A stretch of 64,000 nt of DNA from a bacterium. GTDB taxonomy: Bacteria; Elusimicrobiota; Elusimicrobia; Elusimicrobiales; UBA9959. How positions within the stretch are numbered: the first letter of the stretch is position 1; every line of letters starts with the position of its first letter. The stretch is from NCBI GenBank assembly GCA_021789695.1, contig JAJYJH010000001.1:248001-312000 (forward strand). The letters run 5' to 3'. The translations under genes were made by a program, and so were the position numbers. Below the pieces are notes generated by a model. The model saw only the letters and a program-made list of their open reading frames with translations. It did not search any database and had not been told where the DNA came from. Positions 8,715-17,772 of the stretch are shown piece after piece.

Positions 8715-8951
8715 ATGAAGCTCAGCAGGATAATCTTTCTCGGACTGCCCGCCATAGTGCTCTGGGTTATCGCGATCTTCATCCTGGGAATCTTCCTGAT
8801 AAAGTGGTTCTGGATGTGGACCATACCCGGCCTTTTCCCGGGGGCGGTGGCTTCCGGCGCCGTGGCGGCCAGAATCTCCTGGTGGACGGCGCTGAAACTT
8901 TCGGTCCTCGTGTCGCTGCTGGCGGCCATAACCAACATCTCCAAGAAATAA
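8715..8951 (+). CDS. Small two-helix membrane protein
   Basis: 78 residues, no recognised family. Two hydrophobic helices (about 6-32 and 58-74) are joined by a Gly/Ala-rich loop with WMWTIPGLFPG. There is its own AT-rich promoter-like sequence upstream, and it ends 10 bases before the binding-protein gene of the sugar ABC importer, so the two are probably cotranscribed. Function unknown; it could be an accessory to the importer. Confidence 0.6.
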   Translation: MKLSRIIFLGLPAIVLWVIAIFILGIFLIKWFWMWTIPGLFPGAVASGAVAARISWWTALKLSVLVSLLAAITNISKK

Positions 8952-8961
8952 GGGGCGGTGG

Positions 8962-10179
8962 GTGGAAAAAATATTTCTCCTGACGGTGCTTCTGGCGGCC
9001 ACGGCCGCCTGCGTCCGTCCCCCCGCCGACGATCCCAAGCATATCGTAGTATGGGAGCAGGAGGACGCCCAGGTGGCCCCGTACATAGATTCCGTTTTCA
9101 GGGCCTTCGAGAAACTGCCCGGCAACGAGGGCGTGACGATCACCCGCACCCATTACCAGACGGAGGACCTGCGCCAGCAGTTCCAGGCCGCCTCGCTGGC
9201 CGGCGTTCCGCCGGATTTATTGCTGGGCCCGTCCGACACCGCCGGCCTCTACGCGATTTCTGGTTTTATCATCCCGCTGGACGGCATGTTCGACTTCTCC
9301 AAGTTCAATAAACAGGTGGTCGACGCGATATCGCTGGACGGGCATATCTGGGGCGTCCCGGTCTCCAACGGCAACCACCTACTGTTGTTCTATAACAAGA
9401 AGTTTATCAAGGACGCCCCGAAGAGCACCGGCGACCTTTTCTCCTTCTGCGACAAAAACTCCGGGGAAGACAAGCTGGAAAGCTGTATGGCCTTCGACTC
9501 CGGGGAGCCGTTCTGGCTGATGCCGTGGCTGGGCGCCTTCGGCGGCTGGCCGATAGACGGCAGGAAGCCGACGCTGGACACCCAGGCCATGCGCGACGCC
9601 CTTAACTTCTACCTCTACCTGAAGTACGACAAGAAGTACATCCCGATGGAATGCGATTACAACTGCATGGACTCCCTCTTCAAGGAGAACAAGACCGCTT
9701 TCATCATCAACGGCGACTGGGCCATCTCCGGCTACCAGAAGCAGCTTGGCAGGAACTTCGGCATAGGGCTCATCCCGAAGCTCTCGCAGACCGGCCGCTG
9801 GCCCACTCCGATGGTCAGCGGCAAGTACTTCACAGTCAGCGCCGGGGTCGGCCCGGAGAAGATGGAGATCATAAAGCGGCTGCTGAACTTCTACACGGAC
9901 TACGACAACCAGGTGCGTCAATACAAGGAGCTTACGCGCCTGCCGGCCCTGAAAGCCGCCGCTGCCGCTCCAGAGATTACCTCCGACCCTGTCGCGCGGG
10001 TTTCCATGGAGGAGATCCGCAAGGGCAGGCCGATGCCTATGGCCACTGAGATGCGCGCCATCTGGGATTCCGCGCGCAACTACATGGGTCTGGCCACCAC
10101 CCGGAAGATGGACGTGGACACCGCGGTGAGGCGTATGCAGGCCAACGCGGTGAAGAAGATACAGGAGATGGACCGCTGA
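8962..10179 (+). CDS. ABC transporter extracellular solute-binding protein (family 1)
   Basis: 405 residues. The N-terminus is a short signal sequence ending in a lipobox-like TAAC, so this is probably a lipoprotein on the outer face of the inner membrane. The body has the family 1 (MalE-like) order: DLRQQFQAASLAGVPPDLLLGP, WGVPVSNGNHLLLFYNKK and AFIINGDWAISGYQKQLG. It should capture an oligosaccharide or sugar derivative for the two permeases that follow. The start is GTG at 8962, with AGGGG seven bases upstream. Specificity cannot be read; no glycosidase gene lies nearby. Confidence 0.92.
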   Translation: MEKIFLLTVLLAATAACVRPPADDPKHIVVWEQEDAQVAPYIDSVFRAFEKLPGNEGVTITRTHYQTEDLRQQFQAASLAGVPPDLLLGPSDTAGLYAISGFIIPLDGMFDFSKFNKQVVDAISLDGHIWGVPVSNGNHLLLFYNKKFIKDAPKSTGDLFSFCDKNSGEDKLESCMAFDSGEPFWLMPWLGAFGGWPIDGRKPTLDTQAMRDALNFYLYLKYDKKYIPMECDYNCMDSLFKENKTAFIINGDWAISGYQKQLGRNFGIGLIPKLSQTGRWPTPMVSGKYFTVSAGVGPEKMEIIKRLLNFYTDYDNQVRQYKELTRLPALKAAAAAPEITSDPVARVSMEEIRKGRPMPMATEMRAIWDSARNYMGLATTRKMDVDTAVRRMQANAVKKIQEMDR

Positions 10180-10180
10180 T

Positions 10181-11368
10181 ATGGATATCCTCAGGTCCGT
10201 CTACCAGGTCGCCGGCTTCATCGTGCTTATCTCGCTCGGGGTGGCCGTCCTGGAGGGCTATTTCTACTACCACTTCAAGTACTACGCCCGCTCGTGGTTC
10301 TTTCCCGCCGCGCTGACGGTCTTTCCGCTGTTGGCGCTGGCCGGGTATTACGGCGTAACATGGGAGCATCCGCTGCGCGTCTGGGCCTATTTCGTGGCGG
10401 CCGAGGCGCTGGTCTGCGCGGCCTTCCGCAATATCGTGAAGGGGCGCAATACGCTGCCGTATCTGCTGCTGGCGCCGGCCTTCGTAGGGCTGGCGCTGCT
10501 GCTGGTCTATCCCTTCATGTTCGAGGTCTACCTCTCCTTCCACGACCTCAAACTTACCACAATCATGATGTGGAAGAACACGGGGCATATCCCGTTCGTC
10601 GGGCTGCGCCAGTACTGGAACGTCTTCACCACGTCTCCGCTCTCCGAAGTCTCGTTCTGGGCGCTGGTCGGCCGCACGCTGGTGTGGACCTTTTCCAACG
10701 TCTTCTTCCACGTACTGGGCGGCTTCGCGCTGGCTCTCCTTCTCAACAACAGCATACGCTTCAAGGGCGTCTACCGCACGCTGCTGGTAATCCCATGGGC
10801 CATGCCGCAGGTGGTGGCAGTGCTGGCGATGCGCGGCGAGTTTCACGCCACGAACGGTTTTGTCAACATCGTGCTCGGCCGGATAGCGGCCGCCTTTCCG
10901 TTCCTGGCCCATCTGGGCGTGGGGCCGGTGCAGTGGCTCAGCGACTATCCGCTGCTCACCTGCACCATCATCAACGTCTGGCTGGGCATTCCGTTCATGA
11001 TGGTCGTCATCCTGGGCGGCCTGCAGTCCATCTCCAGTTCCTACTACGACGCGGCCGATATCGACGGGGCCTCCTATTTCCAGAAGCTGCGCTACATCAC
11101 GGTTCCGCTGATCCGTCCGGTGCTGATGCCGGCCCTGACGCTGGGCACCGTCTGGACCTTCAACAATATCAACGTGATTTATCTGGTAACCGGCCAGGCC
11201 GGCGGCACCGAACAGGCGGACATTCTGGTATCGGCCCTTTACAAGGCCGCCTTCACCTACAACCGTTACAGTTATTCCGCCGCCTTCGCGATCGTGGTCT
11301 TCGCGATGCTGTTCTTCATCTCCGTTTTCTATCTGCACGGCTTCGACGCCGCCAAGGACGAGCGATGA
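10181..11368 (+). CDS. Sugar ABC transporter permease, MalF-like
   Basis: 395 residues with about eight membrane helices: two or three extra N-terminal helices (residues about 10-95) before the six-helix core that starts at LPYLLLAPAFVGLALL. The EAA loop that docks the ATPase is present as YYDAADIDGASYFQKLRYITVPL. The extra N-terminal helices recall MalF of enteric bacteria, where they precede the core. It starts two bases after the binding-protein stop and overlaps the MalG-like gene by four bases (ATGA). Partner of the permease at 11365 and the ATPase at 12220. Confidence 0.93.
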   Translation: MDILRSVYQVAGFIVLISLGVAVLEGYFYYHFKYYARSWFFPAALTVFPLLALAGYYGVTWEHPLRVWAYFVAAEALVCAAFRNIVKGRNTLPYLLLAPAFVGLALLLVYPFMFEVYLSFHDLKLTTIMMWKNTGHIPFVGLRQYWNVFTTSPLSEVSFWALVGRTLVWTFSNVFFHVLGGFALALLLNNSIRFKGVYRTLLVIPWAMPQVVAVLAMRGEFHATNGFVNIVLGRIAAAFPFLAHLGVGPVQWLSDYPLLTCTIINVWLGIPFMMVVILGGLQSISSSYYDAADIDGASYFQKLRYITVPLIRPVLMPALTLGTVWTFNNINVIYLVTGQAGGTEQADILVSALYKAAFTYNRYSYSAAFAIVVFAMLFFISVFYLHGFDAAKDER

Positions 11369-12216
11369 CCGAAAAAGAAAAGCGCATCTTAAAAAGGAGG
11401 CTTAAATTCCTGCTGATACACGTCGCCATCGTCGTGGCGGCTGCCGTCTGCGTCTACCCGCTGCTGCGCATCTTCTCCGTTTCGCTGCGCCCTGGCGACA
11501 AGCTGTTCTCCACGGACCTGTCCATAATCCCCCCGAACGCCACTTTCAAGGCCTATTCCGACCTGCTGAAGCACACGCTGTTCCTGCGCTGGATGTGGAA
11601 CTCTCTCGTAATTACGCTGGCGACCTCGGTGATCGGAGTGTCGCTGGCCTCCACGGCGGCTTACGCCTTCTCCCGCTTCCGCTTTCCCGGCAAGAAGGCC
11701 GGCCTGATTCTGCTGCTCTCCAGCCAGATGATCCCGGCGGGCATGCTGATCCTGCCGCTGTTCCTGATGATCATGAAGCTGCGCCTGATGAACACCTACC
11801 TCGGCATGATCATAGCGTACTCGGTCTCGTCGCTGCCGTTCAGCATCTGGATCCTGAAGGGCTACTACGACACGATTCCCCGCTCGCTGGAGGAGGCGGC
11901 GCTAGTGGACGGCACCAGTCAGGTGGGCGCGTTTTGGCGCATAATACTTCCGCTCTCCACGCCCGCGCTCAGCATAGCCTTCCTTTTCAATTTCACTACC
12001 GCCTGGAACGAATATCTGGTGGCGCGCGTGGTGCTGTTCAGTTCGCAACAGTACACCTGGACGCTTGGCTTGTTCGAGCTGCAGGGGCAGTATATAACGC
12101 AGTGGGGGATGTTTGCCGCCGGCTCCATGCTGGTGACGATACCGGTGCTGGCCGTCTTCCTGTACTCCTCCAAGTGGCTGATCTCGGGCCTTACCCTCGG
12201 CAGCGTGAAAGGATGA
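11365..12216 (+). CDS. Sugar ABC transporter permease, MalG-like
   Basis: 283 residues with six predicted helices. The EAA coupling loop reads EEAALVDGTSQVGAFWRIILPL, a strong match to MalG-type permeases, and the C-terminus ends in the typical GLTLGSVKG. The ATG at 11365 overlaps the stop of the MalF-like gene; a long in-frame extension to 10294 lies inside that gene and is not coding. Together the two permeases form the channel for the substrate delivered by the lipoprotein encoded at 8962. Confidence 0.94.
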   Translation: MTEKEKRILKRRLKFLLIHVAIVVAAAVCVYPLLRIFSVSLRPGDKLFSTDLSIIPPNATFKAYSDLLKHTLFLRWMWNSLVITLATSVIGVSLASTAAYAFSRFRFPGKKAGLILLLSSQMIPAGMLILPLFLMIMKLRLMNTYLGMIIAYSVSSLPFSIWILKGYYDTIPRSLEEAALVDGTSQVGAFWRIILPLSTPALSIAFLFNFTTAWNEYLVARVVLFSSQQYTWTLGLFELQGQYITQWGMFAAGSMLVTIPVLAVFLYSSKWLISGLTLGSVKG

Positions 12217-12219
12217 ACT

Positions 12220-13317
12220 ATGGCTTCGGTAGAATTCAAGGGCATCGTTAAAAGGTTCAAGGATAACACGGTCCTCAACGGCGTCGACGTGGACATCAAG
12301 GACCACGAGTTCGTCGTAATCGTCGGCCCCTCCGGCTGCGGCAAGACCACGCTGTTGAGGATGCTTGCCGGCCTTGAGGAAGTCACCGACGGCGAGATTC
12401 TGATAGACGCCCTGCGCGTCAACGAGCTGCACCCCTCCAAACGGCAGATCGCGATGGTTTTCCAGGACTACGCCCTCTACCCGCACATGACGGTGGAGGA
12501 GAACATGAGCTTCGCGCTGCGCCTTAAGAGGACCGGCAGGTCCGAGATAGAGGCGCGGGTGCAGGAAGCAGCCGGCATACTCCAGCTGCAGAAGCTGCTC
12601 AAACGCATGCCCAAACAGCTCTCCGGCGGCCAGCGCCAGCGCGTGGCGATCGGCCGCGCGATTGTCCGCAATCCCAAGGTCTTCCTGTTCGACGAGCCGC
12701 TCTCCAACCTGGACGCGAAGCTGCGCGAGGAGATGCGCGTGGAGATAGCCAAGCTCTACCAGCGCCTGAACGCCACCATCATCTACGTCACGCACGACCA
12801 GGTGGAGGCAATGACCCTCGCCGGCCGCATCGTCGTCATGAACAAAGGGATCGTGCAACAGGTCGGCTCACCTATAGAGGTCTATCGCAAGCCGGCCAAC
12901 CTTTTCGTCGCCGGCTTTATCGGCAGCCCGACGATGAACTTCTTCTCCGGCCAGCTGCGTTCCGAAGGCGACAGGCTCCTCTTCGTCAACGAAAATATGA
13001 AGCTGCCCATCCCCTCCTTCCTGCTGCACGACGGCGACAGGCACGCCGGCCGCGAGGTGGTAGTAGGCGTGCGCCCGGACGACGTGCTGGTCGGCAGGGA
13101 CGGCGCCGAGTGCTCCGGAAAAATGGAGGCCGTGCTGGAGGTCTGCGAACTGCTCGGCCACCGGGAGAATCTCTACCTGAAGCTGGGCGGCCTGCGTCTG
13201 CTGGCCACGGTGGAAGCCTTCTTCGACCGCAGTCCCGGCAGCGCTGTCACGCTGTGCTTTAACTACCGCAACATGCACGTCTTTGACGCGGCCACGGAAC
13301 GGCGCATCAGCGAATAG
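12220..13317 (+). CDS. Sugar ABC transporter ATPase, MalK/UgpC-like
   Basis: 365 residues. Walker A GPSGCGKTT (36-44), Q-loop VFQDYALYPHMTV, signature LSGGQRQRVAIGRAI, Walker B VFLFDEPLSNLD and the H-loop VTHDQVEAM are all intact. A C-terminal TOBE-type regulatory domain (from about 240) contains VVVGVRPDDVLV. This is the CUT1 family ATPase used by oligosaccharide importers, so the operon is a complete self-contained importer. RBS AAAGGATG precedes the ATG. Confidence 0.95.
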   Translation: MASVEFKGIVKRFKDNTVLNGVDVDIKDHEFVVIVGPSGCGKTTLLRMLAGLEEVTDGEILIDALRVNELHPSKRQIAMVFQDYALYPHMTVEENMSFALRLKRTGRSEIEARVQEAAGILQLQKLLKRMPKQLSGGQRQRVAIGRAIVRNPKVFLFDEPLSNLDAKLREEMRVEIAKLYQRLNATIIYVTHDQVEAMTLAGRIVVMNKGIVQQVGSPIEVYRKPANLFVAGFIGSPTMNFFSGQLRSEGDRLLFVNENMKLPIPSFLLHDGDRHAGREVVVGVRPDDVLVGRDGAECSGKMEAVLEVCELLGHRENLYLKLGGLRLLATVEAFFDRSPGSAVTLCFNYRNMHVFDAATERRISE

Positions 13318-13339
13318 GCCGGACAGCCCGCTGTTTTTG

Positions 13340-13345
13340 TATAAT
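13340..13345 (+). promoter_or_regulatory. -10 element of the ferredoxin gene (TATAAT)
   Basis: A perfect TATAAT within TTTTTGTATAATTTC lies 42 bases before the ferredoxin ATG, which also has a strong GGAGG ribosome binding site at 13376. No clear -35 box. It suggests the ferredoxin is expressed independently of the sugar importer. Confidence 0.6.
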
Positions 13346-13387
13346 TTCAAGGTCGGATTTCCGCTTAACCATACGGAGGTATTAAAC

Positions 13388-13570
13388 ATGAAAGCTACTG
13401 TAGACCAGAACGCCTGTATCGGCTGCGGCCTCTGCGCCAACGACTGCCCCGAAGTTTTCGAGATGAACGCCGACAAGGCCGTCTCCAAGGGCCAGGTCCC
13501 GGCCGGCAAGGAAGACGCCGCCAAGAACGCGGCAGCCAACTGCCCCGTGCAGTGCATCACCGTCGCCTGA
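13388..13570 (+). CDS. Small [4Fe-4S] ferredoxin
   Basis: 60 residues. Cluster ligands C10, C13 and C16 (CIGCGLC) plus C52 before Pro fit a single [4Fe-4S] ferredoxin of the Thermotoga/Desulfovibrio type, where the second cluster has been lost. C20 and C56 are additional cysteines; in related proteins one such residue joins a disulfide. It is a low-potential cytoplasmic electron carrier and a plausible acceptor for the oxidoreductase encoded at 21.4-24.0 kb. Own promoter upstream and a strong terminator just downstream make it a monocistronic, probably highly expressed gene. Confidence 0.95.
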   Translation: MKATVDQNACIGCGLCANDCPEVFEMNADKAVSKGQVPAGKEDAAKNAAANCPVQCITVA

Positions 13571-13591
13571 GAAGTCGGTGCCGGAAAACGG

Positions 13592-13621
13592 AACAGCCCG
13601 CCTTAGGCGGGCTGTTTTTTT
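13592..13621 (+). terminator. Rho-independent terminator after ferredoxin
   Basis: A perfect 11-bp stem, AACAGCCCGCC (13592-13602) with GGCGGGCTGTT (13606-13616), a 3-base loop and a T run to 13621. The TAA stop of the convergent MFS gene lies inside the loop. Confidence 0.92.
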
Positions 13622-15099
13622 ACGTCCTCCTGCCGCGGCGGCAGTTTAAAGATCACCAGTATTCCCGGTACAGTCAGGGCGCAGACCCACAGGAAGAAAT
13701 GGCGGTAGCCGACGGCCTGCTGCAGCATTCCGCTCAGCATGCCAGGTACCATCATGCCTAGCGCCATAATGCCGGTGGAGATGGCGTAATGCGCCGTCTT
13801 GTACTTGCCCCGGCAGATTATTATCAGGTACATCGTGAAGACGGTAAAACCTACTCCGTAGCCGAACTGCTCCGCCGCCACCAGCAGCGGCACCGAGCCC
13901 CACGGTATCCGGTGTCCTAACAGCGTGACCTGCCGCAGCGCCGGCTGCGCGTAGGACATATAGAGATAGAACACGTCCGGCACGTGCAGCGCCAGCACCA
14001 TAGGCCACAGGCAGCGGCGGAAACCGTACCTGGCTATCAGCCAGCCGCCAAGTATGCCGCCGATCACCAGCGCGGTCATGCCTATCGTGCCGTAGATGAT
14101 GCCGACGTCGGAGGTCGGGATGGCCAGGCCGCCGGCCGCGGCGGGGTCGAGCAGGAATGGCTGCGTCATTTTCATCAGCATCGCTTCCGCCAGGCGGTAG
14201 AGGAGGATGAAGGCCACGATATAGCCTATCCCGTCCTGCGTGAAATAAGTGACGAAGGCCTCGTTGAAGGTGCTGCCTTCGGATGTTATTCTGGCCTTCA
14301 TGGCCGGGAACAGCCAGCGGTGCGAAGCGACCGCCAGGCCGGCGGTCAGCAGCGCGGCCGCCCCCAGCTTGTGCCAGGTCCCCGGCAGCGCGTCTAAAAG
14401 CCAGATCTGCGCTCCGGCCGCCGCCAGGTATACCCCCAGCGTGCCGGCGGAGCGCAGCAGCCTCCCCGGCTCCGCCGCGGCCTTAGGGACGTCCTCGCCA
14501 GGGCGCGGCAGCATGAACCGGTGATAGAGAAACAGCGCCGCGAAAATGGCCCCCGAGAGGCCCAGCATCGCCTGCCAACTGGCCGCCGCCGTCGCCCCCG
14601 CCTCTTGCAGCTTTCCCGCCCTGAAGACCAGGAAGCCGGTGCCGAAGATCATCGCGAAGCGGTAGAACATCGCGCGGATGCCGACGAAGAAGGCCTGGTC
14701 CTCCCTGGTCAGCGCCAACATATAGAAACCGTCCACCGCTATGTCGTGCGTGGCCGAAACGAAGGCCCCGGCCGCGAACGTCAGCAGCGAGACGGCGAAG
14801 AAGTCCTTCCCCGTCAGCGAGAGCGCCGCCGCGCCCATGCACGCGGCCAGGAGCAGCTGGGTCCAGACCACCCAGCCTCGGCGCGTGCCGTACATATCGA
14901 CCATCGGACCCCAGAGCATCTTTATGACCCACGGCAGATAGAGCCAGCTGGTCCAAAAGGCCATAGTGGCGTTAGAAACACCCATGTTCTTGTAAAGGAT
15001 GACGGAGACCGAGTTGACGATTATGTAGGGCAGACCTTCGGCGAAATAGGTGCTGGGGACGAACAGCCAGGGGTTGCGGCGATCCTCTTTCGAGATCAT
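13603..15099 (-). CDS. MFS transporter, AmpG/PAT-like
   Basis: About 498 residues and 12-14 membrane helices. The N-terminal NPWLFVPSTYFAEGLPY, the loop WGPMVDMYGTRRGWV and SATHDIAVDGFYM (Asp-rich) are typical of the AmpG/acetyl-CoA-transporter branch of the major facilitator superfamily, which includes muropeptide permeases. Substrate is uncertain: muropeptide import for wall recycling is the default guess. I choose the ATG at 15099 because GGAG stands six bases upstream; a TTG at 15117 in the same frame has no such site. TATAAT (15126-15131, minus strand) supports a promoter here. Confidence 0.85.
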   Translation of the reverse strand: MISKEDRRNPWLFVPSTYFAEGLPYIIVNSVSVILYKNMGVSNATMAFWTSWLYLPWVIKMLWGPMVDMYGTRRGWVVWTQLLLAACMGAAALSLTGKDFFAVSLLTFAAGAFVSATHDIAVDGFYMLALTREDQAFFVGIRAMFYRFAMIFGTGFLVFRAGKLQEAGATAAASWQAMLGLSGAIFAALFLYHRFMLPRPGEDVPKAAAEPGRLLRSAGTLGVYLAAAGAQIWLLDALPGTWHKLGAAALLTAGLAVASHRWLFPAMKARITSEGSTFNEAFVTYFTQDGIGYIVAFILLYRLAEAMLMKMTQPFLLDPAAAGGLAIPTSDVGIIYGTIGMTALVIGGILGGWLIARYGFRRCLWPMVLALHVPDVFYLYMSYAQPALRQVTLLGHRIPWGSVPLLVAAEQFGYGVGFTVFTMYLIIICRGKYKTAHYAISTGIMALGMMVPGMLSGMLQQAVGYRHFFLWVCALTVPGILVIFKLPPRQEDVKKQPA

Positions 15100-15125
15100 G
15101 CTGGGCTCCGTTTGCAAGGGTGTTA

Positions 15126-15131
15126 ATTATA
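15126..15131 (-). promoter_or_regulatory. -10 element of the AmpG-like gene (TATAAT)
   Basis: TATAAT on the minus strand, 26 bases before the ATG at 15099; it would give a leader of about 20 bases that contains the GGAG ribosome site. Confidence 0.5.
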
Positions 15132-15185
15132 AAGATGATAGTAAATTGGGGCGGCGGCAGAAAGACCCGCGTCCGCCCTATTTTG

Positions 15186-15191
15186 TAGAAT
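15186..15191 (+). promoter_or_regulatory. Leaderless-type -10 element (TAGAAT)
   Basis: TTTTGTAGAAT followed by exactly six bases (TAGCCC) and the ATG at 15198. With a start site about seven bases after the hexamer, the transcript would begin at the start codon. No Shine-Dalgarno sequence is present. Confidence 0.6.
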
Positions 15192-15197
15192 TAGCCC

Positions 15198-16850
15198 ATG
15201 TCGTTTCTCTCCGCGCTCTTCTCCCCGCAGTCGGCGGCCTGGGCCGTCTTCGCCGTGGTGCTGGTCTCCGCCGCCGGCCTGGCGCTCGGCAATGTCAGGT
15301 TCTTTGGTGTGAACCTAGGCATAGCCGGCGTGATGTTTTCGGGTATAATCTGTTCCTACCTCGGCCTTTCGGCGGATCCGGTCATGCTGGGCCTCCTGCG
15401 GGACCTGGGGCTTATCCTGTTCGTCTACTCCATAGGCACCGAAGTGGGTCCCGGTTTCTTCGCCTCGTTCCGCAGCGAGGGTCTGAAACTAAACATGATG
15501 ACCGCGGCCATCGTGCTGTGCGGCGTCGGCCTGACGCTGGTGATAAGCCGCTTCGCCTCTATCCCGATGCCCATGGCCGTCGGCATGTACGCCGGGGCGG
15601 CCACGAATACCCCGGCCCTGGCCGCCGCCCAGCAGACGTTGTCCGGGACCCCGGGAGGCCCGGACATGGCCGCTGTCGGCTGCGCCCTGGCCTATCCCGG
15701 CGGCGTCCTGGGGGTAATCCTGGTCATCCTTCTGCTCAAGCGCATCTTCCGGCGGGAGCTGCGGACGGACCTGGCGAAGGCCCTCCCGTCCGGCCCGGCC
15801 TTAATAAACGCCAGCATCTCGGTGGACAATCGCAACCTGGACGGGCTGCGCATAAGGGATATCCCTGCCCTGCGGGAACTGGGTGTGGTGGTTTCGCGCG
15901 TTTATCACGACGGTAAGTTGTCGATAGCCGGCGCCGAGACCCTTTTGCGAGCCGGGGACATCGTCCTCGCCGTCGGCCTGGAGGAGAACGTAAGGAAGTT
16001 CACTCTGATTGTCGGTTCCAGGAGCGCCACCGATCTTAAGAAACTGCCCAGCCGCATAATCAACTCGCAGGTGATAGTGACACGCGGCGCCGTGATAGGT
16101 AGAACGCTGGAGGAGGTGGACCTGGCCTCCCGCTGCGACGTGGCCGCCACGCGGGTGTCTCGCGCGGGCATGGAGTTCCTGGTGCCGGAGGGTTACACCC
16201 TGCAGTTCGGGGACAATCTGGTGGTGGTAGGCGAGGCCGAGGACGTGTCCCGCGCGGCCGAACTGCTGGGTAATTCCCCGAAGGACCTCGACCAGCCACG
16301 CCTAATCCCGGTCTTTATAGGCATAGGCCTGGGCGTCCTGCTGGGTTCCGTGCCGATACTCGTCCCCGGCCTCGGCGCGCCGGTCAGGCTCGGGCTGGCG
16401 GGCGGTCCGCTCCTCATCGCCATCCTGCTCAGCTGGGCGCAGACCATCGGCCCGCTCAACTGGTATATGCCCCCGCCCGCCAACCTGATGCTGCGGGAGC
16501 TGGGGATAGTCCTGTTCCTCGCCTGCGTCGGCCTGGAGTCGGGCGGCAAGTTCTTCGAGACTATACTGCGCGGCGACGGCCTGCGGCTGATCGCGCTCTC
16601 AGCGGTAATCACGGTCCTGCCGGCGCTGGCGGCGGCCTACGTGTTCAAGAGGCGCTACGGCTTCAATTTTATGGCCCTCTGCGGGGCCCTGACCGGCTCC
16701 ACGACCAATCCTCCGGCCCTGGCCTTCAGCGGCACTATCTCCCAGTCCAGCATGCAGACCATGGCTTACGCGACGGTATACCCGCTTGCCATGATACTGC
16801 GCATAATCTCGGCTCAGGTGATGCTGCTCTTCTTCCTGAGGCACAAGTGA
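15198..16850 (+). CDS. AspT/YidE/YbjL-type transporter with paired TrkA-C domains
   Basis: 550 residues. Two homologous membrane halves (about 1-185 and 370-550, each with the AspT duplication motif; compare GAATNTPALAAAQ and GSTTNPPALAFS) flank a central cytoplasmic region with two TrkA-C-like domains (about 200-365). This is the aspartate:alanine exchanger (AAEx) family, known for acid exchange coupled to proton-motive force. The substrate may be an amino or dicarboxylic acid; it could excrete a fermentation product. It overlaps the AEC-type gene by four bases (GTGA), so the two are translationally coupled. Confidence 0.9.
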   Translation: MSFLSALFSPQSAAWAVFAVVLVSAAGLALGNVRFFGVNLGIAGVMFSGIICSYLGLSADPVMLGLLRDLGLILFVYSIGTEVGPGFFASFRSEGLKLNMMTAAIVLCGVGLTLVISRFASIPMPMAVGMYAGAATNTPALAAAQQTLSGTPGGPDMAAVGCALAYPGGVLGVILVILLLKRIFRRELRTDLAKALPSGPALINASISVDNRNLDGLRIRDIPALRELGVVVSRVYHDGKLSIAGAETLLRAGDIVLAVGLEENVRKFTLIVGSRSATDLKKLPSRIINSQVIVTRGAVIGRTLEEVDLASRCDVAATRVSRAGMEFLVPEGYTLQFGDNLVVVGEAEDVSRAAELLGNSPKDLDQPRLIPVFIGIGLGVLLGSVPILVPGLGAPVRLGLAGGPLLIAILLSWAQTIGPLNWYMPPPANLMLRELGIVLFLACVGLESGGKFFETILRGDGLRLIALSAVITVLPALAAAYVFKRRYGFNFMALCGALTGSTTNPPALAFSGTISQSSMQTMAYATVYPLAMILRIISAQVMLLFFLRHK

Positions 16851-17758
16851 CCGCGATAATCGCTAATCTCTCCGCAGTGCTGGCAGCCGGCTGGCTATTC
16901 AGGCGCTTCGGCGTGGTGGACGAGAACGCCGAGAAGGCCTTCAACCGCTATCTCTATTACCTGGCCCTGCCCGCGCTTATCGTGGTCAAGATCTCCGGGA
17001 CTCCTGTGTCGGGCTTCGGCTGGCGCTTCCTGGTCCTCAACGCGCTGCCGCCGGCGGTCCTGATGGCTGCCGCCTGGGGCGCGTGGCGGGCGGGGCTGGT
17101 GGACTGGCGGTTCGCAAGGCTTCTGATCATCGTTCCCGCGCTCGGCAACACGGCCTACCTGGGCTTCCCGGTGGCGTCTATGCGCCTTGGCGGCGGCGCC
17201 ATCGGCTACGCCGCGGTCTCGGCCTCGCTTCAGAACGTTATGGTCTTCACCTTCGGCCTCGCGCTGATGACCGCGGTCGGCGGCGAGGGACGTCCACCAG
17301 CGCGCTTCCTGCGCCGCATCTCCGGCAACGCGGTCCTGTGGGCCTCCCTGGCGGGACTGTCCGTCTCGGCGTCGGGGTTGCGCCTTCCCTCCCTCGTTCT
17401 CGGCGTGCTTTCCGACTTGGGACGCACCACCCTGCCGATAGCTCTCTTCACGATGGGGGCGGGCCTCTACGGCAAGAAGGTGGCGCACAATCTGCCGCGC
17501 ATCCTGCTGGTAAGCGGCCTGAAGCTGCTGGCGCTGCCGCTGCTCTATCTGGCCGGCGCGCGCCTGGCCGGGTTCTCGGGCCTGGCTTCCAGGACCGGGT
17601 TCATAGAGATGGCCGTTCCTGTGGCAGTACTGAACTATATAGTGGCGCGAGAGTTCGATTTCGACGCGGAGCTCGTAGGGCAGACCATAGTCCTCTCCAC
17701 GCTGGCCTTTTTCCCCCTGCTCTACCTGTACGACTGGACGATGGTCCGTTTCCTTTAG
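16847..17758 (+). CDS. AEC-family transporter (auxin efflux carrier-like)
   Basis: 303 residues, about ten hydrophobic helices in two repeats of five. The N-terminus RRFGVVDENAEKAFNRYLYYLALPALI and the central VPALGNTAYLGFPV are typical of bacterial AEC carriers, many of which move malate, malonate or other carboxylates. The start is GTG, overlapping the AspT-type gene. Coexpression of two different carboxylate-type carriers suggests joint import or export of organic acids. Confidence 0.9.
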   Translation: MTAIIANLSAVLAAGWLFRRFGVVDENAEKAFNRYLYYLALPALIVVKISGTPVSGFGWRFLVLNALPPAVLMAAAWGAWRAGLVDWRFARLLIIVPALGNTAYLGFPVASMRLGGGAIGYAAVSASLQNVMVFTFGLALMTAVGGEGRPPARFLRRISGNAVLWASLAGLSVSASGLRLPSLVLGVLSDLGRTTLPIALFTMGAGLYGKKVAHNLPRILLVSGLKLLALPLLYLAGARLAGFSGLASRTGFIEMAVPVAVLNYIVAREFDFDAELVGQTIVLSTLAFFPLLYLYDWTMVRFL

Positions 17759-17772
17759 GGCCGGCTTTGGCG

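Noticed and set aside
10037-11338. Minus-strand frame of 433 codons
   Set aside because: It lies opposite the MalF-like permease, which has an EAA loop and clear membrane helices; this frame is a low-complexity shadow.
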